Source of the DNA: Frankia gtarii
GTDB taxonomy: Bacteria; Actinomycetota; Actinomycetes; Frankiales; Frankiaceae
Assembly: GCF_025403375.1 (NCBI RefSeq)
Contig: NZ_JAMPTM010000017.1
Coordinates: 1-49,624, forward strand
Reading direction: 5' to 3'
DNA: 49,624 nucleotides
Shown one piece after another: positions 36,949-45,476 of this stretch. Position 1 is the first letter of the stretch. Each line of letters opens with the position of its first letter. The notes beneath the pieces are model-generated. The model was not told where the DNA came from. It searched no databases and saw only the letters and a program-made list of their open reading frames with translations. The position numbers and the translations under genes were made by a program.

Positions 36949-39150
36949 CTATCTCCCCTGTGACGTCGGCTTTCGGGCAACGCCGGCGAGGGTGATGCGC
37001 AGCGGCGGCCGGGCCCCCGTGCCGACCTCGTCGACCTGCCCCACCGACCCGAGCACCGTGACCGCCGGCTCGCCGCCCGGGTCCGGCGCGGCTCGGGCGC
37101 CGGCGAGCCGCACGGGGAGGATCTGCTGGTCGACGCCGCGCTCGCGCCCCGCACGATCCGTCGCGTACAGCGTCACCGTGACGGAGGTGCCGCGACCGTC
37201 GCGTACCACCGTCGCGGTCGGGCGGGCGGGCGGTCTGCGAGCCGTACCCGGCCGAGCCGGCTCCGAGTCGTCGAGGTCGACGTCGTCCGCGTCGAGGCCG
37301 TCGGCGTCGACGGTGACCGTCAGGGACGTCGCGGCTCGCGGGTCCACGGGGACGGACAACCGGGTCTTTCCGGCGGTCAGCACGAGCCGGGCGGACCGCG
37401 CCCCGCGCGGGGTGGCGCCGGACGGGACGGCGATGGTCGCCGCCACCCGGTCCCCCGTCTGGACCGCGAGCCGCTCGACCCGCGCCCTCGACGGCGACCT
37501 GGGCGACTGGTCGTACGCGGGGGCGAGGCGCAGCAGGTAGGCCGGCCGTTCGGGATGATCCGCGGCCACGATGAGGTCGTCGCCGCCGCGGGCGATCGCA
37601 TACAGCACCGGGTCGTCGAGATCCGGGCCGTTGGCCGTCACGGGGGTGGGATGGCCGAGGAAGGCCGGGTTGGCCGCGACGAACACCAGCGGCCGCTGCG
37701 GCAGCCGGCGCATCATGGCGCGCAGATCCCGGTCGTTGCCGGTCAACGTGAGGTTGTCACGCACCGCCGCGGCGAGAACGACGATCGTGAGAGCGACGAC
37801 GGCGGCGACGACGGGGACGAGCACGGCGAACCCGAGCCGGCGGCCACGGGCGACCAGTGCCGCCGCACCCCACGCGGATCCGGACGCGCCGAGATGCACG
37901 AGCGGGATGAGAACGGGAACCATGTAGAAGGGGCCGACGTAGCGGATGCCGCCCCACAGCTCGGCGGCGTTCCACGCCCCCCAGAAACCGACGTAGCCGA
38001 TCAGGAACAGCAGTCCGCCGAGGCCCAGCATCACGGCTGGCCCGGGCAGCCGCCGCCGCACCCCGGCCGCGAGTGCCGCCACAGCGAGCACGACTCCGCC
38101 GAAGGCCCAGCCGCCGAGCAGCCACAGATGGTCCCCGACGGAGCTCAGGCCCTCGGTGAAGCCGAAGTCGTGGCGCCCATCGGCCGGGTAGAGCCTGCGC
38201 CGCCCGAAGCCGATCCGATCGTCGGGTTCGAGCAGTGCGAACGGCAGGCGTAACGGGTTCCCGGTCGCCGCCGCGTTCGTGAGCAGAACGATCACCACCG
38301 GCACGGCCAGGCCGCACAGCAGCCAGCGCAGCAGCCACCAGCGCCGCCCGGCGCAGGACACCAGCAGCCAGACCGCGAGGGGCACCAGCAGCAGCACGAC
38401 GTCATACGGCCGCACCGCCGCGGCGACGCCAAGCGCGACCCCGGCGCCAACCAGGGGCGGCGCGCGGTGAGACTGCCGGCCCCGCAGCACCCCGAGCACG
38501 GTCGCCTGGAGCAGGACCAGCGCCGGCAGATAGCTAAGCACCATGGCGCTCTGCAGGAGGACCAGTGGGGACAGGGCGAGCAGGGTCGCGGACAGCGCCG
38601 CGACCCTGCGGCTGCCCGACAGTTCGACGCCGAGCAGGTAGGTGACGACAACCGCCGCCGCCGCGATCACGGCAAGCGCCGGATCGATGCTGCCCGCGAC
38701 GAACAGGCTGGCCGCGAAGATCGCGGGCACGAAGGGCGTGTACTTCAGAACGTAGTGATCGTCGACGACGGTGCCGAGCCACGGCAGGTAGGACTGCGCG
38801 GGATGCGGCGCGGGCGGGAACAGCCTGCCCTCGGCCAGTGTCCGAGCGTGCAGCAGGTAGATGCCCTCGTCGTTGTTGACCGACAGCAGGGGGAAGACGG
38901 TGTGCCGCAGCGCGACGGCGGCGGCCGCGCTCAGGACGGCCAGCACGGCGACGTACCGCGCGGCCCCTGGGACAGCAGCGAGGCGGCCCTGCAGTCGCCG
39001 GCCGAGGGTGTCCCCGCCCGGCTCCTCGCCGCCGCCCGGAGGGACCCTCACCCGGGCTGCCCGCTGCGCCGGGACAGCCGGCATCACCGAACCGGAGTCC
39101 GGCCCGGCGCGCGCGGGTATGCGCTGCCTGTTCTCGTGCCGGCTACTCAC
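36949..39150 (-). CDS. GT39/ArnT-like polytopic membrane glycosyltransferase
   Basis: The 733-residue product has an N-terminal half with about ten hydrophobic helices. The first loop carries VNNDEGIYLLHARTLAEGRL, the acidic GT-C/PMT-type motif after TM1. The C-terminal ~250 residues are extracytoplasmic and beta-rich, with Arg/Asp/Val-rich segments. Enzymes of this class move a sugar from a polyprenyl-phosphate donor to an acceptor outside the membrane. The start is uncertain: GTG at 39150 is shown, and a GTG at 39222 lies in frame. It is 89 bp downstream of the ssb paralogue on the same strand. Confidence 0.78.
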   Translation of the reverse strand: MSSRHENRQRIPARAGPDSGSVMPAVPAQRAARVRVPPGGGEEPGGDTLGRRLQGRLAAVPGAARYVAVLAVLSAAAAVALRHTVFPLLSVNNDEGIYLLHARTLAEGRLFPPAPHPAQSYLPWLGTVVDDHYVLKYTPFVPAIFAASLFVAGSIDPALAVIAAAAVVVTYLLGVELSGSRRVAALSATLLALSPLVLLQSAMVLSYLPALVLLQATVLGVLRGRQSHRAPPLVGAGVALGVAAAVRPYDVVLLLVPLAVWLLVSCAGRRWWLLRWLLCGLAVPVVIVLLTNAAATGNPLRLPFALLEPDDRIGFGRRRLYPADGRHDFGFTEGLSSVGDHLWLLGGWAFGGVVLAVAALAAGVRRRLPGPAVMLGLGGLLFLIGYVGFWGAWNAAELWGGIRYVGPFYMVPVLIPLVHLGASGSAWGAAALVARGRRLGFAVLVPVVAAVVALTIVVLAAAVRDNLTLTGNDRDLRAMMRRLPQRPLVFVAANPAFLGHPTPVTANGPDLDDPVLYAIARGGDDLIVAADHPERPAYLLRLAPAYDQSPRSPSRARVERLAVQTGDRVAATIAVPSGATPRGARSARLVLTAGKTRLSVPVDPRAATSLTVTVDADGLDADDVDLDDSEPARPGTARRPPARPTATVVRDGRGTSVTVTLYATDRAGRERGVDQQILPVRLAGARAAPDPGGEPAVTVLGSVGQVDEVGTGARPPLRITLAGVARKPTSQGR

Positions 39151-39239
39151 CCCCGGCACGCTACCCAGCGCCGGCGGCAGCGCCGGCGGCAGGGCCACCC
39201 CACCCTTGCTCAATGCGGTCACCTTGGGATATGAGGCGA

Positions 39240-39986
39240 TCAGCGCTGCTCAGCGGCGGTGGAGAACGACCGCCAGGGCGACCCGTCCGCACCCGCCCCT
39301 GACGGGAAGGATGCGGCCCCTGCACTCCCTGTGCCCAGTCCGTCGGCCCGTGCCGCCGCCGTGGCCAGCGGCACGGAAACCCCCGACGCCAGGCCGGCCG
39401 AACGCGACCCGATCGCGGCGACCCCGATCGGCTGGCCGTCCCACGCCGCGGAATGGACCAGCTCCTCCCCGCCACCGGTCACCGCCATCGGCGCGATGGG
39501 CTCCGGCTCCAGCCGCTCGTCGAGGGCGGACTCGCGCAGGTCGACCAGCGGCCCACCGCCGGGCAGACGGAGCCCGGTGTCCGCGACGGGGACGGCGGCG
39601 GGTGCGGCGGGTACGGCGGACCCCCGGGTGAGCCGCTGGGATCGCGCCGCGTGCCAGGTCAACTCCGTGCCGATGGCGTCGGCGTCGATCTCGTAGCTGA
39701 CGCGCCGCTCTCCCTCGCTGGTCTCGAACGAACGCTGGCGTAGCCGGCCGTAGACCAGCGCCCGGTCCCCGCGCGCGAGACTCTCGGCGACGTTGTCGGC
39801 CAGCTGCCGCCAGCAGGACACCCGCAGAAACAGGGTCGCGCCGTCGACCCACCGATTCTCGGAACGATCGAAGCGGCGCGGGGTGGAGGCCAGGCGAAAG
39901 CTGCACACCGAGGCGCCGTTCGTCGTCGTCCGGTGCTCCGGGTTGTCGACGAGGTTGCCGACGAGGGTGATGGTCGTGTCCAGCAT
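39240..39986 (-). CDS. Single-stranded DNA-binding protein paralogue
   Basis: The first ~115 residues form the SSB OB fold (MLDTTITLVGNLVDNPEHR, CSFRLASTPRRFDR, WVDGATLFLRVSCWRQLADNVAESLARGDRALVYGRL). The rest is a Gly/Ala/Pro-rich tail of ~130 residues that ends without the acidic DDDIPF-type tip used by the main SSB to recruit repair and replication proteins. It is not in the rpsF-ssb-rplI context, so it is probably the second SSB, like Rv2478c/SsbB-type proteins. The ATG at 39986 has GAGGAG 7 bases upstream. Two DnaA-box-like sequences lie about 105-130 bp upstream. Confidence 0.88.
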   Translation of the reverse strand: MLDTTITLVGNLVDNPEHRTTTNGASVCSFRLASTPRRFDRSENRWVDGATLFLRVSCWRQLADNVAESLARGDRALVYGRLRQRSFETSEGERRVSYEIDADAIGTELTWHAARSQRLTRGSAVPAAPAAVPVADTGLRLPGGGPLVDLRESALDERLEPEPIAPMAVTGGGEELVHSAAWDGQPIGVAAIGSRSAGLASGVSVPLATAAARADGLGTGSAGAASFPSGAGADGSPWRSFSTAAEQR

Positions 39987-40366
39987 GGCGTGCTCCTCGG
40001 ATCAGGGAGGAAGGCGCCGGCGCGGCAGTGCGCCGGCGTCGTTCCACTGTGAGCCGCGAGGGGCGACCTCGGAAGCCCCGACCGTCGGGCTGTGGATAAC
40101 CGGCGTCCGTCCACAGCCTGCGCATCCCCGCTTCGGACCACCCCAGCCGGACCCCGTTCGGGCCAGGCGAGCAATACGGACGACCGGAGCGGGAACACCG
40201 TCCCCAGATGCCCGGTTGCCGATCCGTGAGTCGGCGAGACGCCCGGCCATGGCCCGATCGGACGATGCGGTACCCGGACCGGCGTTCACCCGCCCGACCC
40301 GATGCCCGGCGATCACGTCCCGCTGACGTGGTTGCCCACCAGCACCGTCGTAACCGGAGGACAGCG
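39987..40366. promoter_or_regulatory. Divergent promoter region ssb paralogue / aldo-keto reductase
   Basis: This 380-bp region contains no convincing gene. It includes TGTGGATAA at 40091-40099 (a perfect DnaA box on the other strand) and CCGTCCACA about 40105-40114, together making a TGTGGA/TCCACA inverted pair. GGAGGA near 40356 serves the reductase gene. Confidence 0.5.
40091..40099 (-). promoter_or_regulatory. DnaA-box-like site upstream of the ssb paralogue
   Basis: TGTGGATAA is the exact complement of the TTATCCACA DnaA box. A weaker opposed copy (CCGTCCACA) follows about 6 bp later. This may be a DnaA-controlled promoter; it is not an origin, because there is no box cluster and no dnaA/dnaN nearby. 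Confidence 0.4.
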
Positions 40367-41266
40367 ATGTCGACAACCACGACCAGCTCGAGCACCAGCC
40401 CGGACGGCGCCACCACGGCCACCGGCAGCGGCACCTTCCTGCTCGGCGGCGACCTGCCGATCACCCGGCTCGGGTTCGGCGCCATGCGCATCACCGGCCG
40501 CGGAATCTGGGGTCCCCCCGCCGATCCGGACGAGGCCCGTGCCGTGCTGCGGCGGGCGGTGGAGCTCGGGGTGAACTTCATCGACACCGCCGACTCCTAC
40601 GGCCCGCACGTCAGCGAGGAGCTGATCGCCGAGGCGCTGCACCCCTACCCCGAGGGGCTGGTCATCGCGACCAAGGGCGGCCTGACCCGGCAGGGCCCGA
40701 ACCGGTGGACTCCCGTCGCCCGTCCTGCCTACCTGCGCCAGCAGGTGGAGATGTCGCTGCGCCGGCTGAAGCTGGAGCGGATCGACCTCTACCAGCTCCA
40801 CCGCATCGACCCCGACACCCCCGTCGAGGACTCCCTCGGTGAGCTGCGCGCGCTGCAGGAGGAAGGGAAGATCCGCCACATCGGCCTGTCCGAGGTCAGC
40901 GTCGCCGAACTGGCCCATGCCCGCGCCCTGGTGTCGATCGTCAGCGTGCAAAACCGCTACAACCTCGCCCACCGGACCGCCGAGGACGTCCTCGACTACT
41001 CCGACCGGGAGGGCATCGGCTTCATCCCGTGGAACCCTGTCGACACCGGCCGGCTCGCCCTTCCCGGCAGCGTCCTCGATGCAGCCGCCAAGCACCACAG
41101 CGCCAGCCCCGCCCAGCTCGCCCTCGCCTGGTTGCTGCGCCGCTCCCCCGTGATACTGCCAATTCCGGGCACGTCGTCCGTGGCCCATCTGGAGGAGAAC
41201 ATCGCCGCGGCCGGTGTCGAGCTCACCGACGACGAGTTCACCGACCTGTCCCGCCTGGCCTCCTGA
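40367..41266 (+). CDS. Aldo/keto reductase
   Basis: This 299-residue NADPH-dependent (alpha/beta)8 barrel oxidoreductase reduces aldehydes or ketones. The catalytic tetrad is visible in FIDTADSYG (Asp, Tyr), VIATKGG (Lys) and LYQLHRID (His). NRYNLAHR and [18 protein letters not shown] form the cofactor-binding region. The ATG at 40367 follows CCGGAGGACAGCG with good spacing; an upstream in-frame extension to 40208 is unlikely. It is divergent from the ssb paralogue. The substrate is unknown. Confidence 0.93.
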   Translation: MSTTTTSSSTSPDGATTATGSGTFLLGGDLPITRLGFGAMRITGRGIWGPPADPDEARAVLRRAVELGVNFIDTADSYGPHVSEELIAEALHPYPEGLVIATKGGLTRQGPNRWTPVARPAYLRQQVEMSLRRLKLERIDLYQLHRIDPDTPVEDSLGELRALQEEGKIRHIGLSEVSVAELAHARALVSIVSVQNRYNLAHRTAEDVLDYSDREGIGFIPWNPVDTGRLALPGSVLDAAAKHHSASPAQLALAWLLRRSPVILPIPGTSSVAHLEENIAAAGVELTDDEFTDLSRLAS

Positions 41267-41501
41267 CTCCCGGCCACCCGCACCCGAGGTCTAGCGCCCC
41301 GGTTCCCGCGTCCTCGGCAGGCCCGATCGGACCAGCGAACCGGGACCGCGGCCGCTTTCTCTAGCCGCCCCAGCGCCCCCACGTCGTCGCCCCGACGCAC
41401 CGGCCGGCAACGTGTCCCCGCATGTCCAACGCCTGATCAGAGCTTGCTACCCTGGGTCTACCCTCGGGTGGAGCTTCCTGGTAGGCCCATCCCGTATCAA
41501 C

Positions 41502-41574
41502 GCGCCCGTAGCTCAGTGGATAGAGCGAGTGCCTTCTAAGCACCAGGTCGCAGGTTCGATCCCTGCCGGGCGCA
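41502..41574 (+). tRNA. tRNA-Arg (anticodon TCT)
   Basis: The 73-nt sequence folds as a complete cloverleaf. The acceptor stem is gcgcccg with cgggcgc and discriminator A; the D arm is gctc...gagc. The anticodon arm agtgc-cttctaa-gcacc has one A-C mismatch at the top, and the T arm is gcagg-ttcgatc-cctgc. The anticodon TCT reads AGA, a rare arginine codon in this GC-rich genome. CCA is not encoded. Confidence 0.95.
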
Positions 41575-41696
41575 CTCGGGGATCGGGCCCAGATGCTGCG
41601 CCTTTTCGATCCCCTCGTCATGTCTGCCGGTTACGCCGCAGCCCACGTCGCAAGAGCCCTCGCCACTGCCAAGGTCATCGGGTGGCCGGATCGCCA

Positions 41697-41730
41697 GGAG
41701 GCCGAGGGCTGTGTCCGGCCCTCGGCCTCC
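41697..41730. terminator. Bidirectional hairpin between tRNA-Arg and oxidoreductase
   Basis: A perfect 13-bp inverted repeat (41697-41709 with 41718-41730, 8-nt loop) lies between the tRNA and the convergent oxidoreductase gene. It can terminate both. Confidence 0.82.
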
Positions 41731-41773
41731 GTGTCTCATGGTTCCGGCGATCCGCCCAGGTCAGGGCTTTGGG

Positions 41774-42676
41774 TCAGGGGACAAGGATGATCTTCCCGCG
41801 GACGTGGCCGGTGAGGCTGAGCTCGAACGCCTTCGCGGCCTCGGCGAGGGGGAAGCGGTCCTGGATCTCGAAACGAATCACGCCCTGTTCGGCCAGCTTC
41901 GCGACCGCGGTCAGCCTGTCCTCGGACGCGACGACCGCCGCAATCCCGGCGGCGGCGGCATGCTCGTCGGCTACGGCCGTGACCGCGCGGGACAGGTCGG
42001 GAAGAAGCGCCACCGTCGCCGCGACCGACGCCGCACCGCCGACATTGTCGACCGAGGCGTTGATCGTTCCGAGAGCCTTCACGGCATCCACCAGACCATC
42101 CCCGTAGGTGACGGGTTCCGCGCCGATCGAGCGGAGGTAGTCGTGGTTGGCCGGGGAGGCCGTGCCGATCACGCGGGCGCCGAGCGCCTTGGCGATCTGG
42201 ACCGTCGCCGTTCCCACTCCCCCGGCCGCGGCGTGGACGAGCACGGTGTCGCCCTCCCGGACACCGATCTGGTGCACCGCGGAGTACGCGGTCCCGGCCG
42301 CGACGGGCAGTGACGCCGCCTGCTCGAAGTCGACGGCGGCCGGCTTCGCGATCAATGACTTCGCGGGCACGTTGGCCTGCGCGCGGTAACCACCGGTGAA
42401 ACCTGACCAGATGACCTCGTCACCGACGGCGAACCCGTCCACGCCCGAGCCGACCGCGTCGACCACGCCAGCCGTCTCGTTACCCGGCACGGCGGGCAAC
42501 TGCAGTGGCACAAAGTCCTTCAGGTAGCCGGCGACGACCTTCCAGTCGACCGGGTTGACCGAGATCGCCCGGTTCACGATCCGGACCTCCCCCGCACCCG
42601 GCTCCCCCACCGTCTCCTCGGCCTGCACCAGCACCGTCGGGCTGCCGTACTCCTCGAAATAGATCTTCACGCTCAT
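41774..42676 (-). CDS. NADP-dependent quinone-oxidoreductase-like MDR protein
   Basis: This 300-residue medium-chain dehydrogenase of the zinc-free quinone oxidoreductase branch reduces quinones or enones with NADPH. Visible segments are AISVNPVDWKVVAGYLKDF, PAVPGNETAGVVDAVGSGV, and the Rossmann motif VHAAAGGVGTATVQIAKALGARVIGTAS. The end, AFELSLTGHVRGKIILVP, is typical. The ATG at 42676 has AAGGAG 6 bases upstream. The promoter region just upstream contains stacked repeats, so inducible control by an unseen regulator is likely. Confidence 0.9.
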   Translation of the reverse strand: MSVKIYFEEYGSPTVLVQAEETVGEPGAGEVRIVNRAISVNPVDWKVVAGYLKDFVPLQLPAVPGNETAGVVDAVGSGVDGFAVGDEVIWSGFTGGYRAQANVPAKSLIAKPAAVDFEQAASLPVAAGTAYSAVHQIGVREGDTVLVHAAAGGVGTATVQIAKALGARVIGTASPANHDYLRSIGAEPVTYGDGLVDAVKALGTINASVDNVGGAASVAATVALLPDLSRAVTAVADEHAAAAGIAAVVASEDRLTAVAKLAEQGVIRFEIQDRFPLAEAAKAFELSLTGHVRGKIILVP

Positions 42677-42688
42677 CCTGGACTCCTT

Positions 42689-42777
42689 GGTCATCGGTTC
42701 GATGTGGTCATCGGTTCGATGTCGACACCGCGGGCCGGTGTCGACGTGTGCCGAGTGAGACTCGCCGAGTGAGACTC
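42689..42777. promoter_or_regulatory. Stacked direct and inverted repeats upstream of the oxidoreductase
   Basis: Three repeat sets are packed in 89 bp. Perfect tandem 17-bp copies ggtcatcggttcgatgt lie at 42689-42705 and 42706-42722. A perfect 9-bp inverted repeat (GTCGACACC at 42721-42729 with GGTGTCGAC at 42737-42745) follows. A 13-bp direct repeat ccgagtgagactc lies at 42751-42763 and 42765-42777. The block begins 13 bp from the ATG. It looks like an operator for a dimeric regulator, with duplicated half-regions. Confidence 0.6.
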
Positions 42778-43154
42778 TGGGTACCGGATCGCCGCCCTGC
42801 CGTTGCGGGTGACCCCGGGTCGGCTGTGCTCGACGGGGGGCCTCGCCGCCCATCAGATCGCCACGGCGCGGATTCGGCGGCGCTGTCAGCTGCGGAAGAC
42901 GGACGCGCTCAGTGCGAACACAGTGCGGCGCTGACCCGCTGCAGATCGACGTGCAGCGCCCGGTAGGCCCGGAATGAGGCAAGGGCCTCGGTGACGGGGC
43001 ACCGCGCCGATCGCGCGGACCGCACCATCACACCCGCTCCCGTCGTCGTCCGCGCGGACCATCACCCGTGCTCACAGCCTCAATCCTGTACTGAGACGCC
43101 CACCGCGGGCCCGCTATTCCCGACCTTGTCGATCGACCAGCGGACAACGCTGCG
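42778..43154. other. Accessory intergenic stretch
   Basis: No confident gene is present. On the minus strand a short frame (about 42910-43027) would give a helical peptide ending near RALHVDLQRVSAALCSH, which could be the worn C-terminus of a lost gene, but the evidence is too weak to call it. Confidence 0.3.
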
Positions 43155-43321
43155 ATGACGACGCTGCACGGATGCGTAGGCCGCTGGCGACGTGAGCTTG
43201 GGGCGCCAGGTATCAGCCAGCCCCGGGCCGGGCTCGATGACGAGCAGCTGCTGGCGTTGGAGGCCGAGGTGGACCGGGGCCGCAGATGCATGGCTGGGTG
43301 GATCAGCGGTGGACGTGACCC
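43155..43321 (+). pseudogene. IS630-type transposase N-terminal fragment, frameshifted
   Basis: From an ATG at 43155 the frame reads VGRWRRELGAPG, then GLDDEQLLALEAEVDRG. After about 43275 a +1/-1 shift restores MHGWVDQRWT, followed by a stop. This order (RWRR, then LEAEVDRGP, then HGWxxDQRWT) is the winged-helix/HTH part of IS630-family transposases. Both the start (about 30 residues of HTH) and the whole DDE catalytic domain are missing. It ends exactly where the next gene's stop codon begins. This is a decayed remnant. Confidence 0.55.
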
Positions 43322-43591
43322 CTAGTCCTCTGGTTCAGCGTCGCACTGGTAGTAGACGGTGATTGAGTGCCAACTGCCGTCGGCCGTGGCTTCGGCATGC
43401 ATCACCAGATCCTGAACCTCGACGTCACCCAGTGCATCGATCGAGTCAGCGACCCGTCGCAGCAGGGCACCCACGTCGTCCTGACCGGGCCCCGCGGGAT
43501 TTGCCTGCGAGAAGTGATGCACGGTCCAGCGATCCCGGACCGCATCTCGCCGTGCTGCCGGACGCTCCGCCACGACCTGATTATCACCCAC
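43322..43591 (-). CDS. Small conserved hypothetical protein, 89 residues
   Basis: The protein contains WTVHHFSQANPAGPGQDDVG, then ALLRRVADSIDALGDVEVQDL and SWHSITVYYQ. The pattern is a short alpha/beta protein that I recall as recurring in actinobacteria without a name. It has no signal or membrane segment and is acidic. The GTG at 43591 lacks a strong ribosome-binding site. Its stop abuts the transposase remnant on the other strand. Coding is supported by protein-like composition; the function is unknown. Confidence 0.62.
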   Translation of the reverse strand: MGDNQVVAERPAARRDAVRDRWTVHHFSQANPAGPGQDDVGALLRRVADSIDALGDVEVQDLVMHAEATADGSWHSITVYYQCDAEPED

Positions 43592-43805
43592 CGCAGCGCC
43601 CGCTGGAGATCACTGTGTTTGCCCCGGCGTTCCCCGGATGCAGCATCGGATCCGAAGCGGCCAACCCGCGGACCTATGAACTCGGCGCACAGCAGGGCCA
43701 TCTCCGCCCCGGGCGGATAAGGCCTCGACAACCTCATCCCCTCAGGCCAGGAGCACCTTTCCCATCCCCGGCCCACCCGCAAACGATCACCGGGAAAGCC
43801 CGAGG

Positions 43806-45119
43806 CTAGAGGGTCCAGTGGAGGCGCTGGGTCCGCTCCGGGTCCAGCTGGCCGGCCTGGGGAAGCCAGCGCAGCGGCTGGGTCAGCTCGGACTCCGGCC
43901 CGGCGGCCGCTGCGGCCGGAATCGCGGTCGCGGTCGCCGCGGCGGGCCGGCCGGCGCCGTGGCGGCCGGCGGCCGGGAACTTCCCGTTGAAGATCTTGCG
44001 GAGAAACGGCGACCGCAGGATGACGAAATGGTGCAGGGCGAGGGTCACGCCAAAGGTGAGAACAGTGACCAGGAGCATCTGCGGCCAGTGCAGGCTCGGG
44101 TCGAACGAGAGAAGCGTCGCGATGACGTAGATCCAGAAGTAGTGGAAGAGGTAGACGGTGTAGGAGGCGTCGGAAAGGTAGCGGACGGCCGGCCGGGGCC
44201 CGGGAACGAGTCGGTTCGCCACGGCGAACAGATTGGCGGTGATCGCGATGGTGAACAGGGTCCGGCTGAGTACCACTCCGGTGGACGAGGACAGCCCGCC
44301 CACCCAGCCCCGGGTGGCCGCCAGCAGCAGGACGCCGGCCACACAGAGCAGTATCGGCGCGAGCCGCTGGAAGGCCGGCAGGAGCCGCCGCCGATCCAGG
44401 TAGAGAAGCACGCCGAGGAGGAAGAACGGTAGAAAGTCCAGCGTCTCCTCGACCGGGAGGTCGAGGGGATCGGCGCCGATGACGGGAACGACGGCGGCCC
44501 GGTATCCCCCGCGAATGAGGACGGTGCTCACCATGGCGAACGCGATGATCGTGGCCATGATGCGGGGTCGACCGTTGGTGGCCCGCTGGTAGACGGAGTT
44601 GGACGCGAGGCGGGACAGGAGGGTCACGGCCGCCGGGGTGCACAGCGCGTAGGCGAGCAGCGCCACGAGAAACCACAGCTGCAGAAACCAGCGCAGCTCG
44701 CCCACCGGCTCGGGGACGGTGTGTCCGCGCAGGAAGTCCAGGAACGAGACGTCCGGGTTGTGGAAGTTGTAACTCAGCCACAGGGCGGTGGGGTTGAACA
44801 GGACCAGGGTGCACAGGAAGGGAATTCCCACGCTGGCGAGCCTGCGGCGCACGGTGCGCGCGGGTCCGTACTTCCCGACGAGCATCGCGGAGAGAAATCC
44901 GGAGATCAGGAAGAAGTCCGCCATCCGGAAGAGACCGGAGGCGTAGGCGATCCCGTTGAAGATCGGATCGTCACCGAGCGTCGAGGCGTGTACGAAGACT
45001 CCGCCCAGCATGAAGATGCCGCGCAACGCGTCCAGATGATGGTAATGCGCGTCCGGCGCGGACGGTGCCGTCTTTCCCCCCACGATGCCTCCACCAAGAC
45101 CACCGGACCGCTCCGGCAT
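43806..45119 (-). CDS. Acyltransferase-3 family membrane protein
   Basis: This 437-residue protein has about ten membrane helices. The family N-terminal signature is YHHLDALRGIFMLGGVFVHAS, with later segments DFFLISGFLSAMLVGKYGP, SYTVYLFHYFWIYVIATLLSFD and LALHHFVILRSPFLRKIF. Members O-acetylate or O-succinylate glycans and lipids outside the membrane. The ATG at 45119 is preferred; ATG at 45179 or the longer frame to 45410 is possible, but the extra residues look random. The tail is Ala/Thr/Pro-rich. It is in AT-richer DNA than the rest of the window. The target glycan is unknown. Confidence 0.87.
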   Translation of the reverse strand: MPERSGGLGGGIVGGKTAPSAPDAHYHHLDALRGIFMLGGVFVHASTLGDDPIFNGIAYASGLFRMADFFLISGFLSAMLVGKYGPARTVRRRLASVGIPFLCTLVLFNPTALWLSYNFHNPDVSFLDFLRGHTVPEPVGELRWFLQLWFLVALLAYALCTPAAVTLLSRLASNSVYQRATNGRPRIMATIIAFAMVSTVLIRGGYRAAVVPVIGADPLDLPVEETLDFLPFFLLGVLLYLDRRRLLPAFQRLAPILLCVAGVLLLAATRGWVGGLSSSTGVVLSRTLFTIAITANLFAVANRLVPGPRPAVRYLSDASYTVYLFHYFWIYVIATLLSFDPSLHWPQMLLVTVLTFGVTLALHHFVILRSPFLRKIFNGKFPAAGRHGAGRPAAATATAIPAAAAAGPESELTQPLRWLPQAGQLDPERTQRLHWTL

Positions 45120-45476
45120 ACCCCTACGGACGACGCCTTCCGACGAAGAGGCGGCCGGACCCCTTATTCGCCATATCATATGGAAAGCGACGGTTGTCCC
45201 GCGCGTCGGGGTCGGGAGCGCCAAGGGGCTGCGGCCGGACAGCCGGTCGACTCCGACCTGGAGCCCGGCCTTTTCGCTGCGTTGTTCTTTTATTGTGTTG
45301 CAGAAGAGCTTAAGATGTGCGTAGTTGTGGCGGCTCGATAGAGCGGATGCCTGGTGGGCTGTCGCGACGGGCGATTCGACCCGTTCGCCCCTGGACAGCG
45401 CGACCCGCATCAGAACGGCGCGGTGGCTGTCAGGTCAGGTGATTACGCCCCGAGGCGCTGTGTCCACGTGGAGGCG
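45120..45476. promoter_or_regulatory. AT-rich promoter region of the acyltransferase gene
   Basis: This 357-bp gap is unusually AT-rich around 45270-45330. It carries a perfect palindrome CCATATcATATGG (45171-45183), about 55-65 bp upstream of the start, and a TCCACGTGGA palindrome at 45463-45472. Both are candidate operator sites. Confidence 0.45.

Noticed and set aside
40091-40114. Possible replication origin
   Set aside because: Only one perfect and one weak DnaA box are present, with no AT-rich unwinding region and no dnaA or dnaN nearby.
43028-43291. Minus-strand 87-codon frame
   Set aside because: Ser/Arg-rich product without structure; the plus strand carries the transposase remnant.
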